This document shows, piece by piece, positions 33,910 to 43,193 of a stretch of DNA of 64,000 nucleotides. The stretch is taken from assembly GCF_001931685.1 (NCBI RefSeq), contig NZ_MOOY01000002.1:186001-250000 (forward strand), read 5' to 3'. The translations under genes and the position numbers were made by a program. Each line of letters opens with the position of its first letter. Position 1 is the first letter of the stretch. The DNA comes from Pararhizobium arenae (GTDB taxonomy: Bacteria; Pseudomonadota; Alphaproteobacteria; Rhizobiales; Rhizobiaceae). Below the pieces are notes generated by a model that was given only the letters and a program-made list of their open reading frames with translations, did no database searches and was not told the origin of the DNA.

Positions 33910-36900
33910 CAGCGGGGCATCCAGACGCGCACGAGCGACAACAGCTTTTCCACGTCGAGCGGCTTTGCCATGTAGTCATTAGCGCCGGCATCGATGCAGC
34001 GCTGCTGGTCGTCGGGCATGGCCTTGGCCGTCAGCGTAATGATCGGCAGTTTCTTCCAGTCCGGGTTCCTGCGGATTTCCCGGGTGGCGGTAAGCCCGTC
34101 CATCACCGGCATCATGACGTCCATCAGCACGAGATCGATGGCGCCGTCCTGCCGCTCCGCGGCCTTCTGCAGCTTGTCCAGCGCTTCCTGCCCATTGCGG
34201 GCGATCTCGATGATCGCGCCGCGCGGCTCAAGAATATTGGTAAGCGCGTAGACGTTGCGAACGTCGTCCTCGACCACAAGGATGCGGCGACCTTCCAGCA
34301 GGGCATCCCGGCTCTGCGCCTTGCGGATCATCTTCTGGTGTTCGTCCGGCAGCTCGGAAACGACCTGATGCAGGAAGAGGCTGACTTCGTCGAGCAACCG
34401 CTCCGGCGATTTCGCGCCCTTGATAATGATCGATTTCGAATAGCGACGCAGGCGCTGTTCGTCGTCGGGGGAGAGCACGCGGCCGGTATAGACGATGACC
34501 GGCGGGAACGAGTGTTCGCTGTCCTGGCTCAGGGTTTCCAGCAGCGTATACCCTGAGGCATCCGGTAGCGAGAGGTCGAGCACCATGCAGTCGAACGTCT
34601 GTTCCTTCAGTAGGCTCAGGCACTCGGCAGCGGTGCCGGCGGCGACCGTCTCGACGTCGTGCGAGGTCAGAAGCTTCGATACGGCCTCGCGCTGAACCTC
34701 GTTGTCTTCCACGATCAGAACGCGATGCATGCGCTGCGAGAGCTTGCTTTCCAGTTTCTGCAACACTTCAACGAGTTGCTCGCGCTTGACCGGCTTCAGC
34801 GCATAGCCGACGGCGCCGAGCGAGAGCGCGGTTTCAGTATGGTCATCGGCGGAAACGATGTGGATCGGGATATGGCGTGTGCGGATATCGCGCTTCAGCC
34901 GATCGAGCACGGAGAGCCCGGACTGGTCCGGCAGGCCTATATCGAGGACGATGGCGCTCGGCATGTGCTGCTTGGCAAGCTGCAGGGCCTCCTGAGCTGT
35001 GCCGGCAACGAGTGCACGAAAACCCATCTGGCGGGCAAGGTCACGCAGGATCGCGGCAAAACTGTTGTCGTCCTCGATGACGAGCAGGATGCGTTTGTCG
35101 TCTGACGGTGCGGCCCGGTCGTCTTCCACGATGCCCTGACGAACCACGGAAGGAACCTGCGGCTTCTCCGCCGGCGCGGCGGCCGCAGCAAAGGGGGCGG
35201 GCGAGGCGACATCGCGGGGTGCGACCAGCGCCGGATCGTAGGCGACGGGAATGATCACGGTGAAGGTGCTGCCCTGGCCTTCCTTGCTCCTCAGGTGGAT
35301 GCTGCCGCCGAGAAGCCGCACGAGTTCGCGCGAAATGGAGAGCCCGAGCCCGGTGCCCCCGTATCTGCGGCTGATCGTGCCATCGGCCTGATGGAAGGCC
35401 TCGAAGATGCTTTTCTGCTGCGCTTCGGCAATGCCGATGCCGGTGTCGGTGACCGAGAGCGCCAGCTGGCCATCGGGCGCCGGGCGAACGGAAAGTTTCA
35501 CGCTGCCGGTTTCGGTGAACTTGAAGGCGTTCGAGAGCAGGTTCTTCAGCACCTGCTCCAGTCGTTGAAGGTCCGTTTCGATGATGGCCGGTGCTTCCGG
35601 CGTGATCTCGATGTCGAAGCCGAGATTCCTGTTGCCGGCGATGGGCTCGAAAACCTGGCGGAGATTGCCTGCCAGCCGCTCGACGGAGACTGTTTCCGGC
35701 CGGATTTCGACATGGCCGGCTTCGATCTTCGAGAGGTCGAGGATGTCGTTGATCAGGTTCAGCAGGTCGTTGCCCGAGGACTGGATCGTTTGTGCATATT
35801 TCACCTGCTCTGCCGTCAGATTGTCGTCGGGATTGTCGGCGAGCAGTTTGGCAAGGATCAGGGACGAATTGAGCGGCGTGCGCAGTTCGTGAGACATATT
35901 GGCAAGGAAATCGGACTTGTAGCGACTTGCCTGTTCCAGCTCACGTGCCTTCAGCTGGGTTGCAGCATTGGCGCGCTCAAGTTCGTCGCGCTGGCTTTCC
36001 AGCTGCTGGGTCTGTTCCTCGAGCTGGGAGTTTGTCTGTTCAAGCTCCACCTGCTGCTGCTCCAGTCGCGCCTGGGATTCCTTCAAGGCGCGGCTCTGTT
36101 CTTCCAGCTCCTCGTTGGAAACCCGCAACTCCTCGCCCTGAACCTGAAGTTCTTCCGACTGGCGCTGCGTTTCGGCAAGGAGCTTGTGCAGTTCCGTGCG
36201 ATAGTTGGCCGAACGGACAGCTGTTGCGATCACGGTCGAGGCCTGTTCGAGCAGGGTCAGGAGATTTTCGCTGACCGGGCGGACGAAGCCGAGTTCGATG
36301 ACCGTGTTGACCACGCCATCGACGCGGCCGGGAGAGATGACAAGATGTCGTGGCTTGTCGCGGCCGAGCGCCGAGCCGAAGGCGAGATAACCATCCGGTA
36401 CGTCGCTGACGATGACCGCACGCCCCTGGGACGCCGCCTGCCCAAGCAGGCCTTCCTTGGAGCGAAAACGGGTCGGAACGTTGGCCTCCGGAGGCACGCC
36501 GTAGGTTGCCACGCGCTCGTAGTCGTCATTGCCGGCAACGAAGACCGCGCCGGCGACGGCGCCTGCGTAATGCCCCAGAAATTCGAGAATCTTGTCTCCG
36601 AGTTCGTCAAGCTTCTGATCCCCCATCAGGGCACCGGAAAGCCCGACCTGACCGGATTGCAGCCATTCCTCGCGGCGGCGGGCGAGGGTTGCCTGCCGGA
36701 TAAGCATACCGACCGCCCCTGTCAGCAAGATGCCGAGGACGGCGGCAAGCACGCTGCTGATGAAAGCCGTGTTGTAGGCGTTGTCGTTTTCCGCAAGGCG
36801 CTCGACCCGAAGTTTCAGTTCCTCGCTGCTCATGACGGAAAGCTGTCCGCGCACGGCATCCATCTCGACCTTGCCACGATCGGAGTTGACGATCGCAATG

Positions 36901-37343
36901 GCGGCTTCCAGGCCTCGCTCTCGCCGGGCGTCGATGGTTTCCTTGAGCTCCGCAAGCTTCGCATCGACGCGCAGTTTGGCAGCCTGCAGGCGCCGCTGCT
37001 GTACGGGATTGTCGATCGTGAGTTCGCCGATCCTGTTGATGAGTTGCGGTATCGCGATCAGCGCCGCGTTGTAGGGATCGAGATATCGAGCATCGTTCGT
37101 CAGAAGAAAGCCGCGCTGCCCTGTCTCTGCATCTTGCGTTTTTGACAGAAGCTCGTTGATGGAAACGATGACGTTGTGCGAGTGCACGACCCTTTCGGTG
37201 TTGGCCCGCAGCGTCTGCAGATTGAGATAACCGATCGCACCGCTGACCAGGAAAAACACGAAGGCTCCGGCCAGGCTGATGGCCACGACGGGATCAAGGC
37301 CGAGCCGGCTTGTGAACGTGTCCGGCGCTTTAGGCTGATTCAT
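33909..37343 (-). CDS. Large hybrid histidine kinase (CHASE3-GAF-HisKA-HATPase-REC x3)
   Basis: The 1144-residue protein has a transmembrane helix (about 17-40), a CHASE3-like periplasmic domain (about 45-185), a second helix (about 195-217), a GAF domain (about 240-375) and a long Glu/Gln-rich coiled coil (about 385-470). Then follow HisKA with FLANMSHELRTPLNS, HATPase_c with NLLSNAFKFTETG and GGTGLGLSISRELV, and three receivers with acceptor motifs VLDIGLPDQ, VLDLSLPDA and LMDVMMPVMDG. It heads the kinase-cheR-cheB-kinase operon and is the likely signal input. CHASE3 usually responds to extracellular cues that are not yet defined. Confidence 0.9.
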   Translation of the reverse strand: MNQPKAPDTFTSRLGLDPVVAISLAGAFVFFLVSGAIGYLNLQTLRANTERVVHSHNVIVSINELLSKTQDAETGQRGFLLTNDARYLDPYNAALIAIPQLINRIGELTIDNPVQQRRLQAAKLRVDAKLAELKETIDARRERGLEAAIAIVNSDRGKVEMDAVRGQLSVMSSEELKLRVERLAENDNAYNTAFISSVLAAVLGILLTGAVGMLIRQATLARRREEWLQSGQVGLSGALMGDQKLDELGDKILEFLGHYAGAVAGAVFVAGNDDYERVATYGVPPEANVPTRFRSKEGLLGQAASQGRAVIVSDVPDGYLAFGSALGRDKPRHLVISPGRVDGVVNTVIELGFVRPVSENLLTLLEQASTVIATAVRSANYRTELHKLLAETQRQSEELQVQGEELRVSNEELEEQSRALKESQARLEQQQVELEQTNSQLEEQTQQLESQRDELERANAATQLKARELEQASRYKSDFLANMSHELRTPLNSSLILAKLLADNPDDNLTAEQVKYAQTIQSSGNDLLNLINDILDLSKIEAGHVEIRPETVSVERLAGNLRQVFEPIAGNRNLGFDIEITPEAPAIIETDLQRLEQVLKNLLSNAFKFTETGSVKLSVRPAPDGQLALSVTDTGIGIAEAQQKSIFEAFHQADGTISRRYGGTGLGLSISRELVRLLGGSIHLRSKEGQGSTFTVIIPVAYDPALVAPRDVASPAPFAAAAAPAEKPQVPSVVRQGIVEDDRAAPSDDKRILLVIEDDNSFAAILRDLARQMGFRALVAGTAQEALQLAKQHMPSAIVLDIGLPDQSGLSVLDRLKRDIRTRHIPIHIVSADDHTETALSLGAVGYALKPVKREQLVEVLQKLESKLSQRMHRVLIVEDNEVQREAVSKLLTSHDVETVAAGTAAECLSLLKEQTFDCMVLDLSLPDASGYTLLETLSQDSEHSFPPVIVYTGRVLSPDDEQRLRRYSKSIIIKGAKSPERLLDEVSLFLHQVVSELPDEHQKMIRKAQSRDALLEGRRILVVEDDVRNVYALTNILEPRGAIIEIARNGQEALDKLQKAAERQDGAIDLVLMDVMMPVMDGLTATREIRRNPDWKKLPIITLTAKAMPDDQQRCIDAGANDYMAKPLDVEKLLSLVRVWMPR

Positions 37344-37502
37344 AAAGAACTCGATTTCATCAAAGGTAGGAACTGCAGCTACCCCGAGCGCCTGATAATC
37401 GACGGATCAAGCGCAAGGCCGCTCGCGCGACATAGAGCGTCGCGCGGCGGTATCAAGGGCTTGATCGAAACGTTATGAACGATGAATGAAAGGATGAGGC
37501 GT

Positions 37503-38030
37503 CTACGCCCGCGCGCTGCTGGCGTAACGAAGCGCAATGAATGCCAAAAGGCTGGCCACCGCGAAAATGTTGAGGTTGAGCAGGGTGGAAAGCTCGCCTG
37601 CATTCCAGGGATACCAGGGTTGGCCGTTGAAGGTGCGAGAGGCGACGAAGACGCCAAAGACGAAGATTGTCATGGCATACTGCCAAAATTTCTCCTGCGG
37701 TCGAAACGACAAGGCGACCAGCATGATGCAGGCGGCAAAGAACAGTTCGGTGCCGGAGCCCTGGCCGAACAGCGTTGTTTCAAAGGCGGTATCCAGCGTC
37801 CCGACTGCCGGAAGCAGGATGCGGGATGCCAGAGGCGAACGTTTCGCCACAAGGACGACCGCGAAAAAGAAGGGGGCTGATATCAGCGTCGCGAGCGACG
37901 CGGTGATGCCGTGTCCGACGAGATACCAGACGTAAAGCGGGTAGAAGGGCTTGTTGAGGAAGATCACCCAGGCAACCGTAACCGTTGCCCGGGTCAGCGG
38001 ATCAAGCTCTTCAGCTTCGTTGGGCTTCAT
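37503..38030 (-). CDS. Small integral membrane protein of the lipid-modification operon
   Basis: The 175-residue protein has about five hydrophobic segments (VAWVIFLNKPFYPLYVWYLV near the N-terminus, FFFAVVLVAK, ELFFAACIMLVALSF, YAMTIFVFGVFVAS, IFAVASLLAFIAL). I do not recognise a named family with certainty. It is the last gene of a three-gene minus-strand operon; its start overlaps the CFA-type methyltransferase stop by four bases. A role in lipid handling is suggested only by that context. Confidence 0.7.
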   Translation of the reverse strand: MKPNEAEELDPLTRATVTVAWVIFLNKPFYPLYVWYLVGHGITASLATLISAPFFFAVVLVAKRSPLASRILLPAVGTLDTAFETTLFGQGSGTELFFAACIMLVALSFRPQEKFWQYAMTIFVFGVFVASRTFNGQPWYPWNAGELSTLLNLNIFAVASLLAFIALRYASSARA

Positions 38031-39055
38031 CGCGCGGGCGCAAGCAGGTAGTGGCCCACCCCCCAGACCTTGCCGTCCTCATGGCCGAACAGACCGGCGG
38101 TCGCGAGGAAAAACAGCCGCCAGCGCTGCTGCCAGAGGCTCGCATCTCGGCCATAGACCTTCTGCAGGATCGGGCGGATATCCTCGATGTTGCGGTCAAA
38201 ATTCGCGAGCCAGTCAAGTGCTGTCCGGCGGTAGTTGGTGCCGGACCAACGCCATTCGTGCTCCACGCTGAAGAGATCGCCGAAGCGGTGTGGCAGGTCG
38301 TGGGCCGGCATGATGCCGCCGGTGAAGAAATGCCGGGCAATCCAGTCCGCCGGGTCGTCATGATCGAACCTGTACGACCGGTTCCTGTGCGTGAAGACAT
38401 GGAGAAACAGTTTGCCCTGCGGCGTCAACCACCCGCGCAGGCGCTCCAGCAACATCCGCCAGTTGGACATATGCTCGAACATTTCCACCGAGACGATGCG
38501 ATCAAACCGGTCATCGGTCGAAAAGTCGTTCATGTCTGCGGTCACCACCTCAAGATTGTCCAGCCCGGAGGCTCTGGCAAGCGCGAGGATGTGGGCGCGC
38601 TGCGACGCCGAATTCGAGACGGACGTAATGCGGGAGTTCGGAAACTGGCGGGCGAGGTGAAGCGACAGCGAACCCCAGCCGCAGCCAAGCTCCAAGATGC
38701 GCATCCCGTCCTCGATCGCGGCATGCCGCACTGTGTCAGACAGGGCATAGTTTTCGGCTTCCGCCAGCGTGGTATCCGCCGATGGATAGAGGCAGCTCGA
38801 ATACTTCCGCTGCGGACCCAGGACCAGGGCGAAAAACTCCGCAGGGACCTCGTAGTGCTGCCGGTTGGCATCCTGGGTGTGGGTTGCGATCGGAAACTTG
38901 GTCATTGTCTCGACAAAGGCGTTTTCAGTGTCTGCCGATGTGGCTTCCAGGCGACGACGGGTGCGGCCGCAGAGGAAGTCAATTGCCGAAAGGGTCATCC
39001 CGTCGCCGATGGGCGCGCGTTCTGCCGCATTGATGGCCAAGGCCAGCATGTTCAT
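38027..39055 (-). CDS. Cyclopropane-fatty-acid-synthase-type SAM methyltransferase
   Basis: The 342-residue protein matches the CFA synthase catalytic part. The SAM loop LELGCGWGSLSLHLARQFP (about 118-136) is followed by SNSASQRAHI and VSVEMFEHMSNWRMLLERL (about 184-202), with HVFTHRNRSYRF further on. It is shorter than E. coli Cfa (about 380), with a reduced N-terminal domain. Such enzymes add a methylene or methyl group to unsaturated phospholipid acyl chains; UfaM, the methyltransferase for furan fatty acids in Rhodobacter, is of this type. Overlaps of four bases on both sides show translational coupling. Confidence 0.87.
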   Translation of the reverse strand: MNMLALAINAAERAPIGDGMTLSAIDFLCGRTRRRLEATSADTENAFVETMTKFPIATHTQDANRQHYEVPAEFFALVLGPQRKYSSCLYPSADTTLAEAENYALSDTVRHAAIEDGMRILELGCGWGSLSLHLARQFPNSRITSVSNSASQRAHILALARASGLDNLEVVTADMNDFSTDDRFDRIVSVEMFEHMSNWRMLLERLRGWLTPQGKLFLHVFTHRNRSYRFDHDDPADWIARHFFTGGIMPAHDLPHRFGDLFSVEHEWRWSGTNYRRTALDWLANFDRNIEDIRPILQKVYGRDASLWQQRWRLFFLATAGLFGHEDGKVWGVGHYLLAPAR

Positions 39056-39843
39056 AAGGGGGCTCCATTTTTACGGGGTCCAGGGAAAAAAGCGTTGACG
39101 CGCCTCTGTACCGCCCGGAACTTATCACCGCGCGAGCGCAGCAAGTGTTCTTCCAGCGGCGGGATGCCGGAGACGTGCACCAGCAGCCAATACATCAGGA
39201 GCGGAGCAGCAAGGGACAGCCAGCTCCAGGGCGAAGCATTGAGCGCGAGCAGCGGCCAGGCGCACCAGAACAGCCATTCGAAGAAATAGTTCGGATGGCG
39301 GGAGTAGCGCCAGAAACCGGTTTCGCAGACATCCGTTTTCGCCTGTGGCGTCTTGCGGAAGCGCGCGAGTTGCGCATCCGAGATGGACTCGCCCAAAAGA
39401 CCTGCAACCGCGACTGCGATAGCGGCGATATCGAGTAGGCGAGGAAAACCGGCAGGGTTCACCGCGGCGAGATAAACCGCAAGCACCAGAATGAAGGCTG
39501 CGAGCGCCTGGACCTGCAAGAAGACGAAAAGCCGCCATGGCCCTTGATCGCCCCATTCGGCCATCAGCTTTTCATAGCGTGGATCTTCCCCGCTGCCCTT
39601 GGTGCGCAGGCCGATATGGCCGCCGAGCCGCAGGGCCCAGGCCGCAATGACGATCATTGCGGTCATTTGGCGTCCGGCGTCTCCCTCCGCCCAAAGGGCG
39701 GCAACCAATCCGCCCACGCCGACGGCAAGCGACCAGATCGTATCGATCCAGCCGCTGCGCCCGGTCGCGCGCTGCAATGCCCAGGCTCCGGCCATGGCAA
39801 GCGACAATAGGACTGCGATGATGACGAGGAGCCCTGCTTGCAT
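39052..39843 (-). CDS. DUF1295 membrane protein (steroid 5-alpha-reductase-like)
   Basis: The 263-residue membrane protein has about seven hydrophobic segments and the family's C-terminal signature FWRYSRHPNYFFEWLFWCAWPL (about 180-200), seen in DUF1295 / steroid reductase / isoprenylcysteine-methyltransferase-like enzymes. It is the first gene of the minus-strand lipid operon and faces the FAD-enzyme operon across a 191-bp gap. Members of this family act on lipid double bonds or prenyl groups; here a role in modified fatty acids under ECF sigma control is likely by association. Confidence 0.85.
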   Translation of the reverse strand: MQAGLLVIIAVLLSLAMAGAWALQRATGRSGWIDTIWSLAVGVGGLVAALWAEGDAGRQMTAMIVIAAWALRLGGHIGLRTKGSGEDPRYEKLMAEWGDQGPWRLFVFLQVQALAAFILVLAVYLAAVNPAGFPRLLDIAAIAVAVAGLLGESISDAQLARFRKTPQAKTDVCETGFWRYSRHPNYFFEWLFWCAWPLLALNASPWSWLSLAAPLLMYWLLVHVSGIPPLEEHLLRSRGDKFRAVQRRVNAFFPGPRKNGAPL

Positions 39844-40034
39844 TCATTCCCTCAGGTTTGGTTTTGCTTCTGCTTCTGACCGGACATTACGCGGGTAAGC
39901 TCCTGCAAGTTTCGCAATACATTGAAAAAATTCGTCAGCCCGATGAAAAAGCGAGCTTTGCCTGAAACTCCTCGCCGTGGCCGGCCGTAATCCATGGTAA
40001 TCGAAACGATCCACCCGGAGCATGAGAGGTTTGA
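39844..40034. promoter_or_regulatory. Divergent promoter region of the two lipid operons
   Basis: This 191-bp gap lies between start codons pointing away from each other. It should contain promoters for both operons and is the natural place for sites of the sigma factor encoded at 43194. A purine-rich AGAGGT precedes the start at 40035. I could not assign an ECF -35/-10 pair with confidence. Confidence 0.4.
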
Positions 40035-41420
40035 ATGGGGTATTATGAGCGTAGCGGGGGCGGGCGTAGCCTGAATATCGCGATTGTGGGCAGCGGCATT
40101 TCGGGTCTTTCTGCCGCATGGCTGCTGTCGCGGCGACATAACGTCACGATCTTCGAGGCTTCCGATCGTATCGGCGGGCATAGCAACACGGTCGAGTTCG
40201 AGAGCCCCGCCGGCCCCGTTGCCGTCGATACCGGGTTCATCGTCTACAATGAAGTGACCTATCCGAACCTGACGGCCCTCTTTCGCGCGCTCGAGGTTCC
40301 GACGGTCGCATCCGATATGTCCTTTGCCGTCTCCTTGAACAGCGGCGCTTACGAATATTCCGGCAGCGGCTCGGGTCTTTTTGCCCAGAAATCCAACATC
40401 GTCAGCCCCCGTTTCTGGTCGATGATGCGAGATCTGCTGCGTTTTTATCGAAATGCCCCGCGCGATCTGCCAAAAATGGGGGATATGTCGCTTGGTGACT
40501 ATCTTTCGCGCAATCGATATGGCGCAGCGTTTCGCGACGAGCATCTCTATCCGATGGCGGCGGCAATCTGGTCGACGCCTTCGATGCAGGTGGGGGAATA
40601 TCCGGCTGCGAACTTCGTCCGTTTCTGCTCCAACCACGGGCTGCTGGACCTCTGGGGCCGCCCGATCTGGCGCACGGTCAAGGGCGGCTCGCGCGAGTAT
40701 GTCGCGCGCCTGACGGCAAGGTTCGCCGAGCATATCCGACTTTCTACCCCGGTAACGGCTATCCGCCGCTCGCCCGGCGTCGTCGAAATCAACGATGCCA
40801 ATGGCGGGCGCCAGGTTTTTGACGACGTTGTCATCGCGACCCATGCCGATCAGGCGCTGCGTATGCTGACGGATGCGAGCGACGATGAGCGGCGCATTCT
40901 CGGCGCCTTCCGTTATTCCCGCAACGAAGCGGTCTTGCATGGAGACACGGCTCTGATGCCGAAGAGGCGCGCGGCGTGGTCGAGCTGGAACTACGTCGCC
41001 GACACAAACGACGGCCCCACGCAGCCTTCGATAACCTATTGGATGAACCGTTTGCAGCCGCTTGGTTCAGCCCCGCCAACCTTCGTCACGCTCAATCCCC
41101 GCCGGCAGCCGCGCGAGGAGACCGTGATACGGCGCGACGTGTATGAACATCCGGTCTTCGATCTCGCCACAGACCGGGCTCAGCAGGAAATCTGGTCGCT
41201 GCAGGGTGCTCACAATACGTGGTTCTGCGGCGCTCACTTCGGGGCGGGCTTCCATGAGGATGGTATTCAGGCGGGGCTTGCGGTTGCCGAGGATCTGGGC
41301 GGCGTGCGGCGGCCGTGGCAGGTCGCCGGCGAAAGCGCCCGCATCGTTCGCGCACCGCTTTCGCGGCCGGCCGGTGTAGCGGCGAGATGGCTGGAGGGCA
41401 GGCTGGAGGTTCCGGCATGA
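40035..41420 (+). CDS. FAD-dependent oxidoreductase of the COG2907 type
   Basis: The 461-residue amine-oxidase-fold flavoprotein has the FAD loop IAIVGSGISGLSAAWLLSRR (about 15-34) followed by the Glu-containing TIFEASDRIGGHSNTVE, and the late FAD contact CGAHFGAGFHEDGIQAGLAVA (about 396-416). COG2907 proteins occur next to CFA-type methyltransferases and DUF1365 in alphaproteobacteria; the Rhodobacter relative UfaD desaturates methylated octadecenoic chains on the way to furan fatty acids. The gene opens a five- to six-gene operon and overlaps DUF1365 by four bases. Its exact substrate here is inferred. Confidence 0.87.
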   Translation: MGYYERSGGGRSLNIAIVGSGISGLSAAWLLSRRHNVTIFEASDRIGGHSNTVEFESPAGPVAVDTGFIVYNEVTYPNLTALFRALEVPTVASDMSFAVSLNSGAYEYSGSGSGLFAQKSNIVSPRFWSMMRDLLRFYRNAPRDLPKMGDMSLGDYLSRNRYGAAFRDEHLYPMAAAIWSTPSMQVGEYPAANFVRFCSNHGLLDLWGRPIWRTVKGGSREYVARLTARFAEHIRLSTPVTAIRRSPGVVEINDANGGRQVFDDVVIATHADQALRMLTDASDDERRILGAFRYSRNEAVLHGDTALMPKRRAAWSSWNYVADTNDGPTQPSITYWMNRLQPLGSAPPTFVTLNPRRQPREETVIRRDVYEHPVFDLATDRAQQEIWSLQGAHNTWFCGAHFGAGFHEDGIQAGLAVAEDLGGVRRPWQVAGESARIVRAPLSRPAGVAARWLEGRLEVPA

Positions 41421-42229
41421 GCAAAGCCTTTCACTCGGCCCTGTTTGCAGGCCATGTCACCCATGCCCGTTTGCGGCCAAAGGAGCATAGGCTAGACTAT
41501 CGCATCTACTCGCTGCTGCTCGACCTGGATGAGCTCGACGAACTCGGCCGGAGCCTGAGACTGTTTTCGGTCGATCGCTTCAACCTTTTCTCCTTCCGCC
41601 GCAAGGACCGTGGCGACCGATCCGGGTCGGACCTGCGGCGTCAGGTGGAAGGCTCGATGCGGGCGGTGGGCGTCGAGCCCGATGGCGGTCCCATCCGCCT
41701 GCTGACCATGCCGCGTCTTCTCGGCTGGGCTTTCAATCCGCTCAGCGTCTTTTTCTGCTACGGTCGCGATGGCGAACTGAAGGCGATCCTTTGGGAGGTG
41801 GACAATACCTTCGGCGAGCGTCATGGCTACATGATACCTGTCGAGACCGGAGCCGATGGAGAGATCGTCCAGATCTGCGACAAGGCTTTTTACGTTTCGC
41901 CTTTCATGGATATGGAATTGAGCTATCGTTTTCGTGTTTCACCGCCCGAAGAGACGCTGTCGATCCGTATCGATACCTTCGCAGAGCAGGATCTCGTGCT
42001 GACCGCGCGGCATGTCGCGCGCCGCCGGGAACTGACGGACGCAGCGCTTCTGAAAGCTTTCGTCGCCATCCCCTTCCTGACCCTTCGGGTTGTCGGCGGT
42101 ATCCATTGGGAAGCTCTTAAAATCTGGCTGAAGGGCGTGCGTCTGCGTCCCCGGCCACAACCGCCTCGGCAGGCCGTATCGCTTGTTCCTGCCGCCGTGG
42201 CGAAAATTCATGGAGGTAGCCGGACGTGA
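41417..42229 (+). CDS. DUF1365 protein
   Basis: The 270-residue protein has the DUF1365 pattern: an N-terminal LFAGHVTHARLRPKEHRLDY, LLTMPRLLGWAFNPLSVFFCY (about 93-113) and FYVSPFMDMELSYRFRV (about 160-176). Its function is unknown, but it is almost always found with COG2907 flavoproteins and CFA-type methyltransferases. I start at ATG 41417, inside the upstream stop (ATGA), where the family similarity begins. It overlaps the DUF2147 gene by four bases. Confidence 0.87.
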   Translation: MSKAFHSALFAGHVTHARLRPKEHRLDYRIYSLLLDLDELDELGRSLRLFSVDRFNLFSFRRKDRGDRSGSDLRRQVEGSMRAVGVEPDGGPIRLLTMPRLLGWAFNPLSVFFCYGRDGELKAILWEVDNTFGERHGYMIPVETGADGEIVQICDKAFYVSPFMDMELSYRFRVSPPEETLSIRIDTFAEQDLVLTARHVARRRELTDAALLKAFVAIPFLTLRVVGGIHWEALKIWLKGVRLRPRPQPPRQAVSLVPAAVAKIHGGSRT

Positions 42230-42600
42230 AGAAGACCATGTTTATCCTATTTGCCGCGCTCTCTTTGTCGCTGCCGGCAGCAGCTATGAGTGCCGACCTT
42301 GACGGGCAGTGGGCGCGAGGCGACGGAAACGCCCGTGTGAAGATCGAGCCTTGCGGTCAAAACATCTGTGCGGTGAACACATGGATCAAGCCGGGCACCC
42401 CGAAGGAGAAGGCCGGTGACCGGCTGGTCATGACGATCAAGCCGGAAGCCGATGGCATCTACTCGGGGTCCGCGTTCGATCCGCAACGCGACCTCAGCTA
42501 CAATATCACAGTGACGGTAAATGGTGACAAGATGACGACCAAGGGTTGTGTTGTCGCAGGCCTGTTGTGCAAGGGCATCGACTGGACCCGGATGCAGTAA
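42226..42600 (+). CDS. DUF2147 exported protein
   Basis: The 124-residue protein has a signal peptide (MKKTMFILFAALSLSLPAAA, cleaved near AMS-AD) and a single DUF2147 domain: LDGQWARGDGNARVKIEPCG, then three further cysteines in the mature part (NICAVNTW, GCVVAGLLCKG), of which CG-QNIC may form a disulphide. It is predicted periplasmic. DUF2147 is a lipocalin-like beta domain of unknown role. Overlap with the DUF1365 gene places it in the ECF-associated operon. Confidence 0.85.
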   Translation: MKKTMFILFAALSLSLPAAAMSADLDGQWARGDGNARVKIEPCGQNICAVNTWIKPGTPKEKAGDRLVMTIKPEADGIYSGSAFDPQRDLSYNITVTVNGDKMTTKGCVVAGLLCKGIDWTRMQ

Positions 42601-42630
42601 CGGTTCAGGGAATATGAAGGAGATTTGAGC

Positions 42631-43062
42631 ATGAAAACCTACGCCATCGCCTATTTTGCCACCCTCGTGGTTTTCGTTGCGGTCGATTTCGTCTGGCTGA
42701 GCGTCATGGCGGACCGGTTGTATCGCCCCGTGATCGGAGAGATGCTCGCGCCCAGTTTCCGCTTGGGTCCGGCAATCGCCTTCTACCTGTTTTATGCGGC
42801 CGGTCTGACCTTCCTGGCGGTGCGTCCCGGCCTGATGTCCGGCTCTTTCGCAACGGCGGCACTTTACGGCGCGGTGCTGGGATTTACCGCCTACGCCACC
42901 TACGATCTTACCAACCAGTCCACACTGAAGAACTGGTCAACGACCCTCACGGTCGCCGACCTGATCTGGGGCACATTCCTCTCCGGCCTTGCCGCAGCAG
43001 CAGGGTATGGGATCACGGAACGCATTGCCGGGCCGGTGGAACGGGCAGCCGGACAGGTCTGA
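42631..43062 (+). CDS. DUF2177 membrane protein
   Basis: The 143-residue protein has four hydrophobic segments and the DUF2177 hallmarks FVAVDFVWLSVMADRLYRP (about 13-31) and YDLTNQSTLKNWS (about 94-106). Function is unknown. It is preceded by AAGGAG seven bases before ATG 42631 and lies 30 bp after the DUF2147 gene. DUF2177 is another frequent companion of COG2907, DUF1365 and ECF sigma genes. Confidence 0.87.
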   Translation: MKTYAIAYFATLVVFVAVDFVWLSVMADRLYRPVIGEMLAPSFRLGPAIAFYLFYAAGLTFLAVRPGLMSGSFATAALYGAVLGFTAYATYDLTNQSTLKNWSTTLTVADLIWGTFLSGLAAAAGYGITERIAGPVERAAGQV

Positions 43063-43193
43063 TGGCAATTCCTCTTTCTTTCGAGGCAACGCTGCCGACG
43101 CGCTTTTGCTTTCAGGGCGGTTTTCCCCAGCGAGGCTTCTTGTCTTTTGGGTTCGACGCTCTCTATAAAGGCTGGGCGGCGGGGTTTAATCGA

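Noticed and set aside
35295-37145. 616-codon + strand frame opposite the large histidine kinase
   Set aside because: The kinase domains on the minus strand are unmistakable; this is the antisense shadow of a GC-rich gene.
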